6,920 bases of DNA from Fidelibacterota bacterium (GCA_029931905.1 JAOZRH010000027.1:12348-19267); one strand, 5' to 3'; counted from the first letter of the stretch, positions 1 to 6,705 are shown. Notes: generated by a model from the letters alone, not told the origin. Made by a program: numbers and translations.

Positions 1-1719
1 GTTTTCAACCTCCAAAAATCCATTCTCAATCGGATAGAGAAAAGTTTTATTTGGATTTATATATTTATTTTTTTTATAAATCGTATAAATTTCATCACCA
101 CTTTTTACAATAATCGAGCTATCTTTTACACCAAACAAACAATCATCATCAAATGCAGAAATTTTTGCAATTCCTTTATAAAAGACATTCGACTCACAAG
201 ATTTATCGGTTTGTTCAAAATTCAAAGTAACACTAACTGTATCTTCTGAAAAGTTAAAATTAGTCATTGAAATTCCTGACGAAATATTTGTAAAAGATTT
301 AGTGTTTGGATTTGAATTGTCTGTAAATCTTAACGAACCACTATTATTATCAAACCATCCATCATTATTTTCAAACCAAAAATCCCATTTCCAACCATTA
401 TTTACCGAACTACTAAGTGAACCATAATTTTTCCCAATATCTTGCCCACCATCAGCCTCTTCAAGTCGTAACATTGGAATATCTCCACCATTTGGATTAT
501 TCCCCAATTCATTAAATTCATAAAATGGGTCGTTAACATGCCAAATTAATAATCCATCAGTTTGCAAAGTTAAATCATAATCGTCAACACCAATCAAAAC
601 ACCATTTTTATCAAAATTAACATTGACAATATTCGCAGAATCAACATATTCAATTGCTTCCAAATATGTTTCAAATTCTTTTGCAGAATATAATGAATCT
701 AAAAATATTCCGCTGTTTTTTCTATATTCAACAAAAAATGATTCTGTACTATTTATTGGAATTTTATAAACCTCATCTTCAATAAATTTGTAATTATCAC
801 TTTCATTTAAAACAATTGGTTCGACAATCCCCAGCAACACCCTTTCAAACGCTGAAGGTTTAATTGGTACTAATCCACCCGCATTATTCGATCCTTGATC
901 CATTAAACCAAAAACTCCGGCTTTTGATTTCCCTGTTTCCGTATCATATAATGCTGGTAATCCCAATAAATATCCTGATAATAAAATTTCAGTTCCATGT
1001 AATCCAATATTTATATCTAATTGATTCTGCATCTCTGGGACAACAATTCCCTTTTTTAAACCAATATTTACTAATTCAGTATATTTATTTGATGGAAGAT
1101 ATTTCTGTAAAAAATTTCTATCAAAATAAAAAGAAGGAATATCATAAGGTGATGGATCAAACATTCCCGAAAAATCAAAATCTTGACCAACACCAGCATG
1201 ATAAATTATCACTTCTTCTTGAAAAATTGGATAATCACCATTATTTTCAACAAGTTTAATTGCATCGTAAACAAATTCTGCTAATTTAAAATCAATACTA
1301 TCTTTATCAGATGCTGGATTGTAATATCTAATATTATTTTCCAAAGTATATGCACTGTTTTGAGCAGGCAAAACTTGAGAATCAGTTGTATCTATTGAAT
1401 ATTGATTATTCGTTACAGTTGACCAATAATTATTTATTGCTTTTAAATGCGATTTAAAATAATTTCTATTATGTGGAACAGGATCAATAACATAATTCGT
1501 ATCGCCATCTTCCCATTCTTGTAAAAACTTTCCCGTTCCCGTAGTAATCGTTTCTGTATCTTCTTTAAATTCAACTCTTATAACAAGCCAATTTTTCTCT
1601 CCTGGATTACATTTTTTATTTTGCCAAATTCCTTTAAAATTATTCACATTAGAAAACAATTGACTAAATAGTAATATTAATATAATTCCAGTAATATAAA
1701 ATATTTGTTTCTTTTTCAT
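1..1719 (-). CDS. Secreted M6-like (immune inhibitor A-type) protein, probable pseudo-peptidase, C-terminus off window
   Basis: The minus frame from ATG at 1717-1719 is open for 573 codons and runs off the window at base 1, so the gene is partial at its 3' end. Residues 1-23 form a Sec signal peptide (MKKK, then a hydrophobic stretch ending LFSN). M6-family landmarks follow in order: WLVIRVEF (44-51), PHNRNYFKSHLKAINNYW (82-99), IIYHAGVGQDF (171-181), DPSPYDIPS (188-196), GYLLGLPALYDT (249-260), GVFGLMDQGS (268-277), KPSAFERVLLGIVEP (287-301), GLLIWHVND (389-397) and LRLEEADGGQDIG (417-429). The zinc site is lost: the position of HEFGH reads LLSGY (246-250), and the Asp of LGLPDLYD is Ala256. 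It is therefore probably a non-catalytic surface or secreted protein. A sorting domain, if any, would lie beyond the window. No clear Shine-Dalgarno precedes the ATG. The gene follows the PorV-like gene by 35 nt, presumably in the same transcript. Confidence 0.88.
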   Translation of the reverse strand, partial: MKKKQIFYITGIILILLFSQLFSNVNNFKGIWQNKKCNPGEKNWLVIRVEFKEDTETITTGTGKFLQEWEDGDTNYVIDPVPHNRNYFKSHLKAINNYWSTVTNNQYSIDTTDSQVLPAQNSAYTLENNIRYYNPASDKDSIDFKLAEFVYDAIKLVENNGDYPIFQEEVIIYHAGVGQDFDFSGMFDPSPYDIPSFYFDRNFLQKYLPSNKYTELVNIGLKKGIVVPEMQNQLDINIGLHGTEILLSGYLLGLPALYDTETGKSKAGVFGLMDQGSNNAGGLVPIKPSAFERVLLGIVEPIVLNESDNYKFIEDEVYKIPINSTESFFVEYRKNSGIFLDSLYSAKEFETYLEAIEYVDSANIVNVNFDKNGVLIGVDDYDLTLQTDGLLIWHVNDPFYEFNELGNNPNGGDIPMLRLEEADGGQDIGKNYGSLSSSVNNGWKWDFWFENNDGWFDNNSGSLRFTDNSNPNTKSFTNISSGISMTNFNFSEDTVSVTLNFEQTDKSCESNVFYKGIAKISAFDDDCLFGVKDSSIIVKSGDEIYTIYKKNKYINPNKTFLYPIENGFLEVEN

Positions 1720-1754
1720 TTGATATTTATTTATTTTAAACTAACTAAAAATTA

Positions 1755-3017
1755 TTAAAACAACATTCTTATGCTAAATCTCATTGTATTTGCTAATGGG
1801 TGTCCGTCTTCAGCAGAAGTATATCCGAAATCAAAACCAAGATTATGATAAAGAATTCCAAAACCAAGTGTAGGAGTTTTAATATCCCCAGCTTTATCGT
1901 AAGCAAAACCACCACGAATATAGAATAATTCATTATAAACATATTCCATACCAACATTGAAAACCATTTTATCTATTTCATTTTTTAATGATCCATCATC
2001 TTTAGATCCAATTTCTTTTTTACCATTACCATTATATTCGCCCCAATTTACAATTGTACCTATAGCGGTTGTATCTTGTAACTTCTCATACTTGTCTGTT
2101 ATTGCATTATGTTCAAATCCACCAATTATACCGTCATTATCATAATCTATATCACCATCATATTTCCAATCATCAACCCAAGATGTAAAAACTGCCTTAT
2201 AAAGTGGATCTGTATATGCTTCTTCACTACTAGAAATTCGGAAATCACCATCAATATCCATAGATGGATAACTTGCTACCAACATTTTATTCATATCTGT
2301 AACAACTGAAAGTTTATGAAATTTTTTATTTATAACATTAAAATTAAATCCTAACTTTAAATTTGTAGGTTGTGGATCTGCTTGATCTTCATCAATAAAA
2401 GTTACCTTAGGACCAATATTAGAAACCGCAACACCAAAGTCAACAAAATCCCCCAACAATTTTCTTTTTTGATATCCAAGATCAAATGCAAAACTTAAAG
2501 CAGAACCTTTTCCTTCCTCTTGAATAGTTCCTTTATCCGTTAATTTTTGATAAACAACTTTTGCATTTATTCCAATTGCAGAATTTTCAGACATTTTTGT
2601 TCCATAAGAACCTGTTGCTGCTGTTAAATAACTAGTAAATGTTCCCATATCATTTCCATATTCATCAGTTCTTTGTTGTTCACCCAAGTTTAGAAATATA
2701 ACATGCCCACCAACTGTTCCAAATGATGTTTTCACTCCACCAGTTAAAATATCATAATACATATCATCTATACCAAGATTTCTAAGCCAGTTTACATGCA
2801 TTAATCCAAGTTCACTTTTTTCCATAAAAGCCATTCCAGCTGGATTCCAATATGACGAATAAGCATCACTTGAACTTGCAACTTGAGCTTCACCCATAGC
2901 TTCTGCTCGTGGACTAGGTGCAATCAATAAAAATATTGCACTTGCCTCTCCTTGCGCCAATAAAAAATTAACCGACAATAAAATTAAAATCACTAGAACA
3001 AACATTGTTTTTTTCAT
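1755..3017 (-). CDS. PorV/PorQ-family outer-membrane beta-barrel protein (PorV-like) with EF-hand-like insertion
   Basis: This 420-residue protein has a signal peptide (MKKTMFVLV through FLLA, cleavage likely before Q22) and then the N-terminal signature of the PorV/PorQ (FadL-like) family: PRAEAMGEAQVASSSDAYSSYWNPAG (36-61, hallmark AMG and YWNPAG). Later PorV landmarks are VVTDMNKMLV (238-247), NVGMEYVYNELFYIRGGFAY (354-373), LGFDFGY (393-399) and HPLANTMRFSI (406-416). It ends in an aromatic residue (MLF) as outer-membrane barrels do. PorV in Bacteroidota is the T9SS shuttle that carries cargo from translocon to attachment complex; that role here is inferred by family. The loop after NKMLV carries two EF-hand-like loops, at 254-265 and 291-302. 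The start at 3017 is chosen because GAAGGAG lies 6 nt upstream and the signal peptide begins there; an in-frame GTG at 3056 would add 13 charged residues. These phyla carry several paralogues, so exact orthology to PorV is unsure. Confidence 0.87.
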   Translation of the reverse strand: MKKTMFVLVILILLSVNFLLAQGEASAIFLLIAPSPRAEAMGEAQVASSSDAYSSYWNPAGMAFMEKSELGLMHVNWLRNLGIDDMYYDILTGGVKTSFGTVGGHVIFLNLGEQQRTDEYGNDMGTFTSYLTAATGSYGTKMSENSAIGINAKVVYQKLTDKGTIQEEGKGSALSFAFDLGYQKRKLLGDFVDFGVAVSNIGPKVTFIDEDQADPQPTNLKLGFNFNVINKKFHKLSVVTDMNKMLVASYPSMDIDGDFRISSSEEAYTDPLYKAVFTSWVDDWKYDGDIDYDNDGIIGGFEHNAITDKYEKLQDTTAIGTIVNWGEYNGNGKKEIGSKDDGSLKNEIDKMVFNVGMEYVYNELFYIRGGFAYDKAGDIKTPTLGFGILYHNLGFDFGYTSAEDGHPLANTMRFSIRMLF

Positions 3018-3023
3018 TTTTTT

Positions 3024-3030
3024 CTCCTTC
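3024..3030 (-). promoter_or_regulatory. Ribosome binding site deciding the PorV-like start
   Basis: GAAGGAG on the minus strand ends 6 nt before ATG 3015-3017. It selects that ATG, which begins a clean signal peptide, over the in-frame GTG at 3054-3056. Confidence 0.8.
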
Positions 3031-3041
3031 AAATAAAATTT

Positions 3042-3062
3042 GAACGACCTTTTCACTCGTTC
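3042..3062 (-). promoter_or_regulatory. Small hairpin in the PorV-like leader
   Basis: On the minus strand GAACGA (3062-3057) and TCGTTC (3047-3042) can pair as a 6-bp stem with a 9-nt loop. It lies 11 nt upstream of the GAAGGAG Shine-Dalgarno of the PorV-like gene. It is one of the few GC-containing stems in the region. A role in translation control or mRNA stability is inference only. Confidence 0.3.
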
Positions 3063-3095
3063 TTAAAATAATCCGTCATAAGCGTACTTTACCAT
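3063..3095 (-). CDS. Possible 10-codon leader peptide upstream of the PorV-like gene
   Basis: In the leader between the predicted promoter and the PorV-like gene, ATG at 3093-3095 opens a ten-codon frame, MVKYAYDGLF, ending with TAA at 3063-3065. A purine-rich AAAGGAAG lies a few nucleotides upstream, a plausible ribosome binding site. The stop codon abuts the hairpin at 3042-3062, so ribosomes finishing here would sit against it. There is no run of a single amino acid as in classic attenuators. It may be chance; nothing beyond placement and RBS supports it. Confidence 0.2.
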   Translation of the reverse strand: MVKYAYDGLF

Positions 3096-3167
3096 TCTTC
3101 TTCCTTTGTCAACTTCAACAACCTAATAACGAACTTTTATATATATATTCTCCTTTTAATTTATGAA

Positions 3168-3196
3168 AGAATACAACAATATAATATTAATGTCAA
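3168..3196 (-). promoter_or_regulatory. Sigma-70-like promoter for the PorV-like gene
   Basis: Read on the minus strand, a perfect TTGACA (-35, 3191-3196) is followed by a 17-bp spacer and TATTCT (-10, 3168-3173; matches TAT..T). Transcription would start near 3161, leaving a leader of about 140 nt before the PorV-like ATG at 3017. It sits in the only sizeable gap of the window, just past the nrdR stop. Caution: Bacteroidota often use a different promoter consensus, so this depends on the host's sigma factor. Confidence 0.5.
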
Positions 3197-3205
3197 TAAT
3201 ATTAT
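3181..3205. repeat. Perfect AT-only inverted repeat (9-bp arms, 7-nt loop) over the -35 box
   Basis: The arms ATAATATTA (3181-3189) and TAATATTAT (3197-3205) are perfect reverse complements separated by 7 nt that contain most of the TTGACA. The repeat covers the nrdR stop codon (3202-3204). It could be an operator for the downstream promoter or a weak terminator for the nrdR operon. The stem is purely A/T and no U-tract follows directly, so an intrinsic terminator is unlikely. In such AT-rich sequence chance is also possible. Confidence 0.4.
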
Positions 3206-3657
3206 GTGTTTTTTTCTATATTATCAATCTCATTTTTGAATTCTGTAACATCTTTAAATTCATGATAAATAGATGCAAAACGAATATAAGCCACCTGATC
3301 TATTTTTTTTAACCGATTAATTACCTCTTCTCCAATTAATGATGATTTAACTTCAGAATATCCATCTTTCCCAAATTTTGCTTCGATATCTTTAGCAATT
3401 CTTATAATTTTATCAATTGAAATTGGTCTTTTTGTACATGGTAATTTAATACTTCTAATCAGTTTATCTCTATTAAATTCTTCTCTACTGCCATCAGATT
3501 TAATTACAGAAACATTATATAAAGTTATATATTCATAAGTTGTAAATCGTTTGTTACATTTAATACATTCACGACGACGACGAATTCCATTGTCTTTATC
3601 AATATGTCTGGAATCTATTACTTTATTTTCTGTACATCCACAGTTAGGACAATTCAA
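3202..3657 (-). CDS. nrdR: Transcriptional repressor NrdR
   Basis: This 151-residue protein is the usual size for NrdR, the zinc-ribbon/ATP-cone repressor that senses ATP/dATP and represses ribonucleotide reductase operons. The zinc ribbon has cysteines C3, C6, C31 and C34, with the family core VIDSR (13-17) and IRRRRECIKCNKRFTTYE (25-42). The ATP-cone follows at about 46-136, with VIKSDGSREEFNRDKL, KRPIS and VAYIRFASIYHEFKDV. The start codon is TTG at 3655-3657, immediately after the glyA stop. It is supported because the protein then begins MNCPNCG, matching the family N-terminus, and an AAAGGAAG Shine-Dalgarno within the glyA 3' end lies 5 nt upstream. It is the last gene of the rpiB-glyA-nrdR run. 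No nrd gene is in the window, so its targets lie elsewhere. A tail of about 15 polar residues (from about 137) follows the cone. Confidence 0.96.
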   Translation of the reverse strand: MNCPNCGCTENKVIDSRHIDKDNGIRRRRECIKCNKRFTTYEYITLYNVSVIKSDGSREEFNRDKLIRSIKLPCTKRPISIDKIIRIAKDIEAKFGKDGYSEVKSSLIGEEVINRLKKIDQVAYIRFASIYHEFKDVTEFKNEIDNIEKNT

Positions 3658-4965
3658 TTATACTTCCTTTAATTGTTTTTCATATAATGGAAATTTTTGA
3701 GATAGTTCTTTTATTTCATTTTTTACTTTAGAAATATTTTCTAAATTCTTTGGGTCATTAATAATTCTATTTATAAATCCAGCTATCATTTTCATCTCTT
3801 CTTCTTTGAATCCACGAGTTGTTAATGCTGGTGTCCCAACTCTAATTCCACTTGTAATAAATGGACTTCTATCATCAAAAGGAACCATATTTTTATTAAC
3901 AGTAATACCTGCTTTTTCTAGTCCATTTTCAGCTTTTTTGCCAGATATTCCCTTATTATGCAAATCAATTAATACAAGATGATTATCACTTCCACCAGAA
4001 ACCAAATGGAAATCATAAGACAATAATTCTTCCGCTAAAGTTTGTGTATTTTTTAATATTTGTTTGCTATATTCAACAAATGCTGGTTGTAATGCTTCAC
4101 CAAAAGCAACTGCTTTTGCCGAAATTATATGCATCAATGGACCGCCTTGAATTCCAGGCATAACTGTTGAATCCATTAATTCTGACATCATTTTTACTCT
4201 GCCACTTTTTCTTGCTATTTCTCCAAATGGATTTTCTTTATCTTTACCAATCATTACCATTCCACCTCTTGGTCCACGAAGTGTTTTGTGAGTTGTTGTT
4301 GTAACGACATCACAATAAGGTATTGGATCTGGATGAAGTTTTGCAGCAATTAAACCAGCAGGATGAGCAACATCTGCCATTAAAAAAGCTCCAACTTCGT
4401 CAGCAATTTCTCTAAATTTTTCAAAATTATAAAATCTGGGATAAGCACTTCCACCAACAATTATCATCTTTGGTTTATGTTTTTTTGCTTTTGCTCTTAC
4501 ATCATCATAATCAATATATCCAGTCTCTTTTGTAACTCCATAACTAACTATATTATACAATTTGCCTGAAAAATTCACTGGACTACCGTGAGTTAAATGT
4601 CCACCATGTGATAAATCCATTCCAAGAACCGTATCACCTGGTTTTAAATAATTAAAATATACAGCCATATTTGCTTGACTTCCAGAATGTGGTTGAACAT
4701 TTACATATTCTGCACCAAATAATTTTTTTGCACGATCTCTTGCAATATTTTCAGCATCATCTACATTTACACATCCACCGTAATATCTCTTCCCCGGATA
4801 TCCTTCTGCATATTTATTTGTCATCACATTACCATTCGCTTCCAATACCGCCTGACTAACAAAGTTTTCAGAAGCAATCATTTCCAGTGTTTCATTTTGT
4901 CTTAATAATTCACTTTTTACAGTTTGAAATATTTCTGGATCTTGTTTTTTTAAAAAATCATACAT
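3658..4965 (-). CDS. glyA: Serine hydroxymethyltransferase
   Basis: This 435-residue cytoplasmic PLP enzyme interconverts serine plus tetrahydrofolate with glycine plus 5,10-methylene-tetrahydrofolate, the main source of one-carbon units for purines, thymidylate and methionine. Visible motifs are ASENFVS (31-37), NKYAEGYPGKRYYGG (50-64), PHSGSQANMAVY (92-103), HGGHLTHG (120-127), MADVAHPAGL (196-205), the PLP-lysine motif TTTTHKTLRGPRGG with K227, and TSGIRVGTPALTTRG (371-385) with the carboxylate-binding Arg375. The family is typically about 415-430 residues. The extra length lies around 248-268 (SGRVKMMSELMDSTVMPGIQGG), an insertion typical of Bacteroidota-type enzymes. The ATG at 4965 has a GGAG 7 nt upstream inside the rpiB 3' end, and only 1 nt separates it from the rpiB stop. 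The nrdR TTG follows the glyA stop with no gap, suggesting translational coupling. Confidence 0.98.
   Translation of the reverse strand: MYDFLKKQDPEIFQTVKSELLRQNETLEMIASENFVSQAVLEANGNVMTNKYAEGYPGKRYYGGCVNVDDAENIARDRAKKLFGAEYVNVQPHSGSQANMAVYFNYLKPGDTVLGMDLSHGGHLTHGSPVNFSGKLYNIVSYGVTKETGYIDYDDVRAKAKKHKPKMIIVGGSAYPRFYNFEKFREIADEVGAFLMADVAHPAGLIAAKLHPDPIPYCDVVTTTTHKTLRGPRGGMVMIGKDKENPFGEIARKSGRVKMMSELMDSTVMPGIQGGPLMHIISAKAVAFGEALQPAFVEYSKQILKNTQTLAEELLSYDFHLVSGGSDNHLVLIDLHNKGISGKKAENGLEKAGITVNKNMVPFDDRSPFITSGIRVGTPALTTRGFKEEEMKMIAGFINRIINDPKNLENISKVKNEIKELSQKFPLYEKQLKEV
3663..3670 (-). promoter_or_regulatory. Ribosome binding site supporting the TTG start of nrdR
   Basis: AAAGGAAG on the minus strand lies inside the last codons of glyA, 5 nt before the TTG at 3655-3657. 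With the conserved MNCPNCG N-terminus it fixes a TTG start directly abutting the glyA TAA. Confidence 0.7.
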
Positions 4966-4966
4966 T

Positions 4967-5443
4967 CTAATACTCCGAATATTTTTTAATTTTATCTATT
5001 CTTCGTTTATGTCTTCCACCTTCAAATTCAGTGGTAAACCATTTGTCGATTATTTTTTTAATTGTCTCTTTTGGTGAAACCCTTCCGCCAATCGCTAATA
5101 CATTTGCATTGTTATGTTTTCTTGCCATCTCTGCATGGAATTCGCTTGTACATAATGCACATCGAATATTTTCCACTTTATTAGCACAAATATTCATTCC
5201 AATTCCAGTTCCACAAAACAAAACACCAAAAGCATTTTCCGTTTCTGAAACTTTTTTGGACACCTTATAAGCAATATCAGGATAATCAACACTTTCATCA
5301 GAAAATGTTCCCAAATCTTCAGCAGTAATATCAAACTTTTTATTGAAATAATTTAGTGCAAACTGCTTAGCTTCAAAACCAGCATGGTCTGCACCAAAAT
5401 ATACTATTTTACCTTTACCGTTCTTGTAATCCAAGAATAACAA
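4967..5443 (-). CDS. rpiB: Ribose 5-phosphate isomerase B
   Basis: This RpiB/LacAB-family isomerase interconverts ribose 5-phosphate and ribulose 5-phosphate in the non-oxidative pentose phosphate pathway. Numbering from TTG at 5443 (158 residues), the motifs are FGADHAGFEAK (16-26, D19 and H20), the catalytic-cysteine motif FCGTGIGMNICANK (76-89, Cys77), and ARKHNNANVLAIGGR (107-121, His110). The C-terminal EFEGGRHKRRIDKI (139-152) is standard. The start is uncertain. No ATG precedes the conserved KIVYFGADHAG. In-frame TTG codons lie at 5443 and 5434; a GGGG at 5445-5448 is only 1 nt from the first but 10 nt from the second. An ATA at 5407, overlapping the upstream TPR stop (ATAG), would give a family-length start but would be a very rare codon. 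With either TTG the gene overlaps the TPR gene by 31-40 nt. The identity of the enzyme is secure. Confidence 0.95.
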   Translation of the reverse strand: MLFLDYKNGKGKIVYFGADHAGFEAKQFALNYFNKKFDITAEDLGTFSDESVDYPDIAYKVSKKVSETENAFGVLFCGTGIGMNICANKVENIRCALCTSEFHAEMARKHNNANVLAIGGRVSPKETIKKIIDKWFTTEFEGGRHKRRIDKIKKYSEY

Positions 5444-6699
5444 TCCCCTAATGGTTTATATTCATTTGAAGACACTTTACATGCTGCAGGAGCTAAAAAA
5501 TAATCGCTTCTTCCACTGATTATCATTTCATTTTTCTTCATTTGTTGCATTTTATGTTTCACTGAATTGTTTCCATTTGCTAATGCTTTCTTATAATCTT
5601 CATATGCCATATGAAAAACAAATTTGTCATTATGATCAATTTTTTCTTTTTTTCCAAAACAATCGTCAGCTATTGCATAATAAACATCACCTCTTGATTT
5701 ATATGCATCACCTTTGTTTCCAGGTAATTTAACAGATCTATTTGCAAATTCTAATGCTTTTTTGAAATGTGAAAAATTTACATTTAGTTCTGTAACTTTA
5801 ATAAGTATTTTTAAATCATTTGGATATTTTCTAGCTAAATCTTCATATACTTCCAAAGCTTTTTCTGGCATTCCTTTATAATCATAAGATTTAGCAAGCA
5901 ATTCAATAATACTTCTATTATTTGAATTATTACTTTTACTTTCAGATAATACACTTATCGCTTTATCATATTCGCTAGCATCAAATAATGCTTTTCCATA
6001 TCTATAACCATTTGTAGCATTAAGTTTATCTTTCATATATACTGCTTTATATCTCTCAATTGGATCAATTCCACTAGCTTCATATGCTGAAATAATCGCA
6101 AGATCTGCTTTTTTATTCCCCGGATCAATTGATAATATTGTTTCCAACAATGCTATTTCTTCATTATATCTTCCAACTTGAAAATAATAATCAGCTAAGG
6201 AAAACATATACTCTGTATTGTTAGGAAACAATGTGTTAATTTTTTCATATTCCTTAACAACTGCATCTAAATCACCAGCTTTTTCATAATAATATACAAG
6301 TAATTTCATAAAATATATATCCGTAGGAAGGTAAACCAACGCTTCTTTTACAGCCCAAATTGCAGAATCATTTTCACCTAATTTATTATAACAACTTGCC
6401 ATATCTTTAAATAAATTACTTGCGAAATCTTCAGTACAACCCAATTCCATAACTTTACGATAATTTTCAATACTCTTCTGCCATTGCCCTTGCAATTTAT
6501 ATTGATCACCATTACTCATTTTAAAAGCACATTTATTATAATTTGCTTTTCTAAGCGAATCTCTTCTTGCTTTCATTACTGTCAATTCCGCTTCTGATGT
6601 ATCTGACGGCGGAACACAATTTGTTACAAGTGCGGAAATCATAATAACAACTAATATTGTTATAATAAACCAACCCTTACTCGAAAATTCTTTTTTCAT
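5404..6699 (-). CDS. TPR-repeat lipoprotein
   Basis: This 431-residue protein begins with a signal sequence (MKKEFSSKGW, then FIITILVVIMISALV) ending VTNC, a plausible lipobox with Cys28 as the lipidated residue; Asn at -1 is unusual. A linker with a charged helix follows, then about eight tetratricopeptide-like helical hairpins: roughly 63-90, 95-127, 129-160, 163-195, 232-260, 264-296, 298-328 and 332-375. Repeats such as LADYYFQVGRYNEEIALLE and LAKSYDYKGMPEKALEVYE fit the consensus well. The C-terminal 30 residues hold two cysteines (C407, C420) in a GDCYSWITRT context, perhaps a disulfide or ligand site. The probable role is periplasmic protein-protein scaffolding; no specific function is recognised. 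Of two nearby ATGs, 6699 is chosen because AGGAGA lies 7 nt upstream, whereas it is only 1 nt from the ATG at 6705. It follows the outer-membrane barrel gene by 24 nt and overlaps rpiB. Confidence 0.88.
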   Translation of the reverse strand: MKKEFSSKGWFIITILVVIMISALVTNCVPPSDTSEAELTVMKARRDSLRKANYNKCAFKMSNGDQYKLQGQWQKSIENYRKVMELGCTEDFASNLFKDMASCYNKLGENDSAIWAVKEALVYLPTDIYFMKLLVYYYEKAGDLDAVVKEYEKINTLFPNNTEYMFSLADYYFQVGRYNEEIALLETILSIDPGNKKADLAIISAYEASGIDPIERYKAVYMKDKLNATNGYRYGKALFDASEYDKAISVLSESKSNNSNNRSIIELLAKSYDYKGMPEKALEVYEDLARKYPNDLKILIKVTELNVNFSHFKKALEFANRSVKLPGNKGDAYKSRGDVYYAIADDCFGKKEKIDHNDKFVFHMAYEDYKKALANGNNSVKHKMQQMKKNEMIISGRSDYFLAPAACKVSSNEYKPLGDCYSWITRTVKVK

Positions 6700-6705
6700 C
6701 TCCAT

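Noticed and set aside
864..1259. A 131-codon plus-strand open frame
   Set aside because: It lies entirely antisense to the M6-like gene and encodes a low-complexity protein rich in H, L, Q and Y, as expected from the reverse of AT-rich coding sequence. It has no family motif.
1720..1754. Possible terminator or promoter between the PorV-like and M6-like genes
   Set aside because: The 35 nt are almost all A/T with no stem-loop, and no TTGACA-like box is paired with a TATAAT-like box. Read-through transcription is the simpler view.
1957..2309. Plus-strand open frames of 62 and 66 codons
   Set aside because: Both are antisense shadows of the PorV-like gene, with no recognisable motif.
3018..3056. 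13-residue N-terminal extension of the PorV-like protein from GTG
   Set aside because: It would place charged residues before a normal signal peptide, and the strong SD serves the ATG at 3017 instead.
3107..3112. Second perfect TTGACA on the minus strand in the PorV-like leader
   Set aside because: No -10-like hexamer lies 16-18 bp downstream; the sequence there reads AAGTAC. The upstream copy at 3191-3196 has a good -10.
3191..3208. ACAC-AT-rich stretch at the nrdR 3' end resembling a NrdR box
   Set aside because: The outer bases do not form the required palindrome (AC faces TG rather than GT), it lies at the end of the gene, and no nrd gene is adjacent.
4671..5270. Plus-strand open frames within glyA and rpiB
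   Set aside because: They are antisense to genes with clear catalytic motifs, and their composition is that of reverse-complement shadows.
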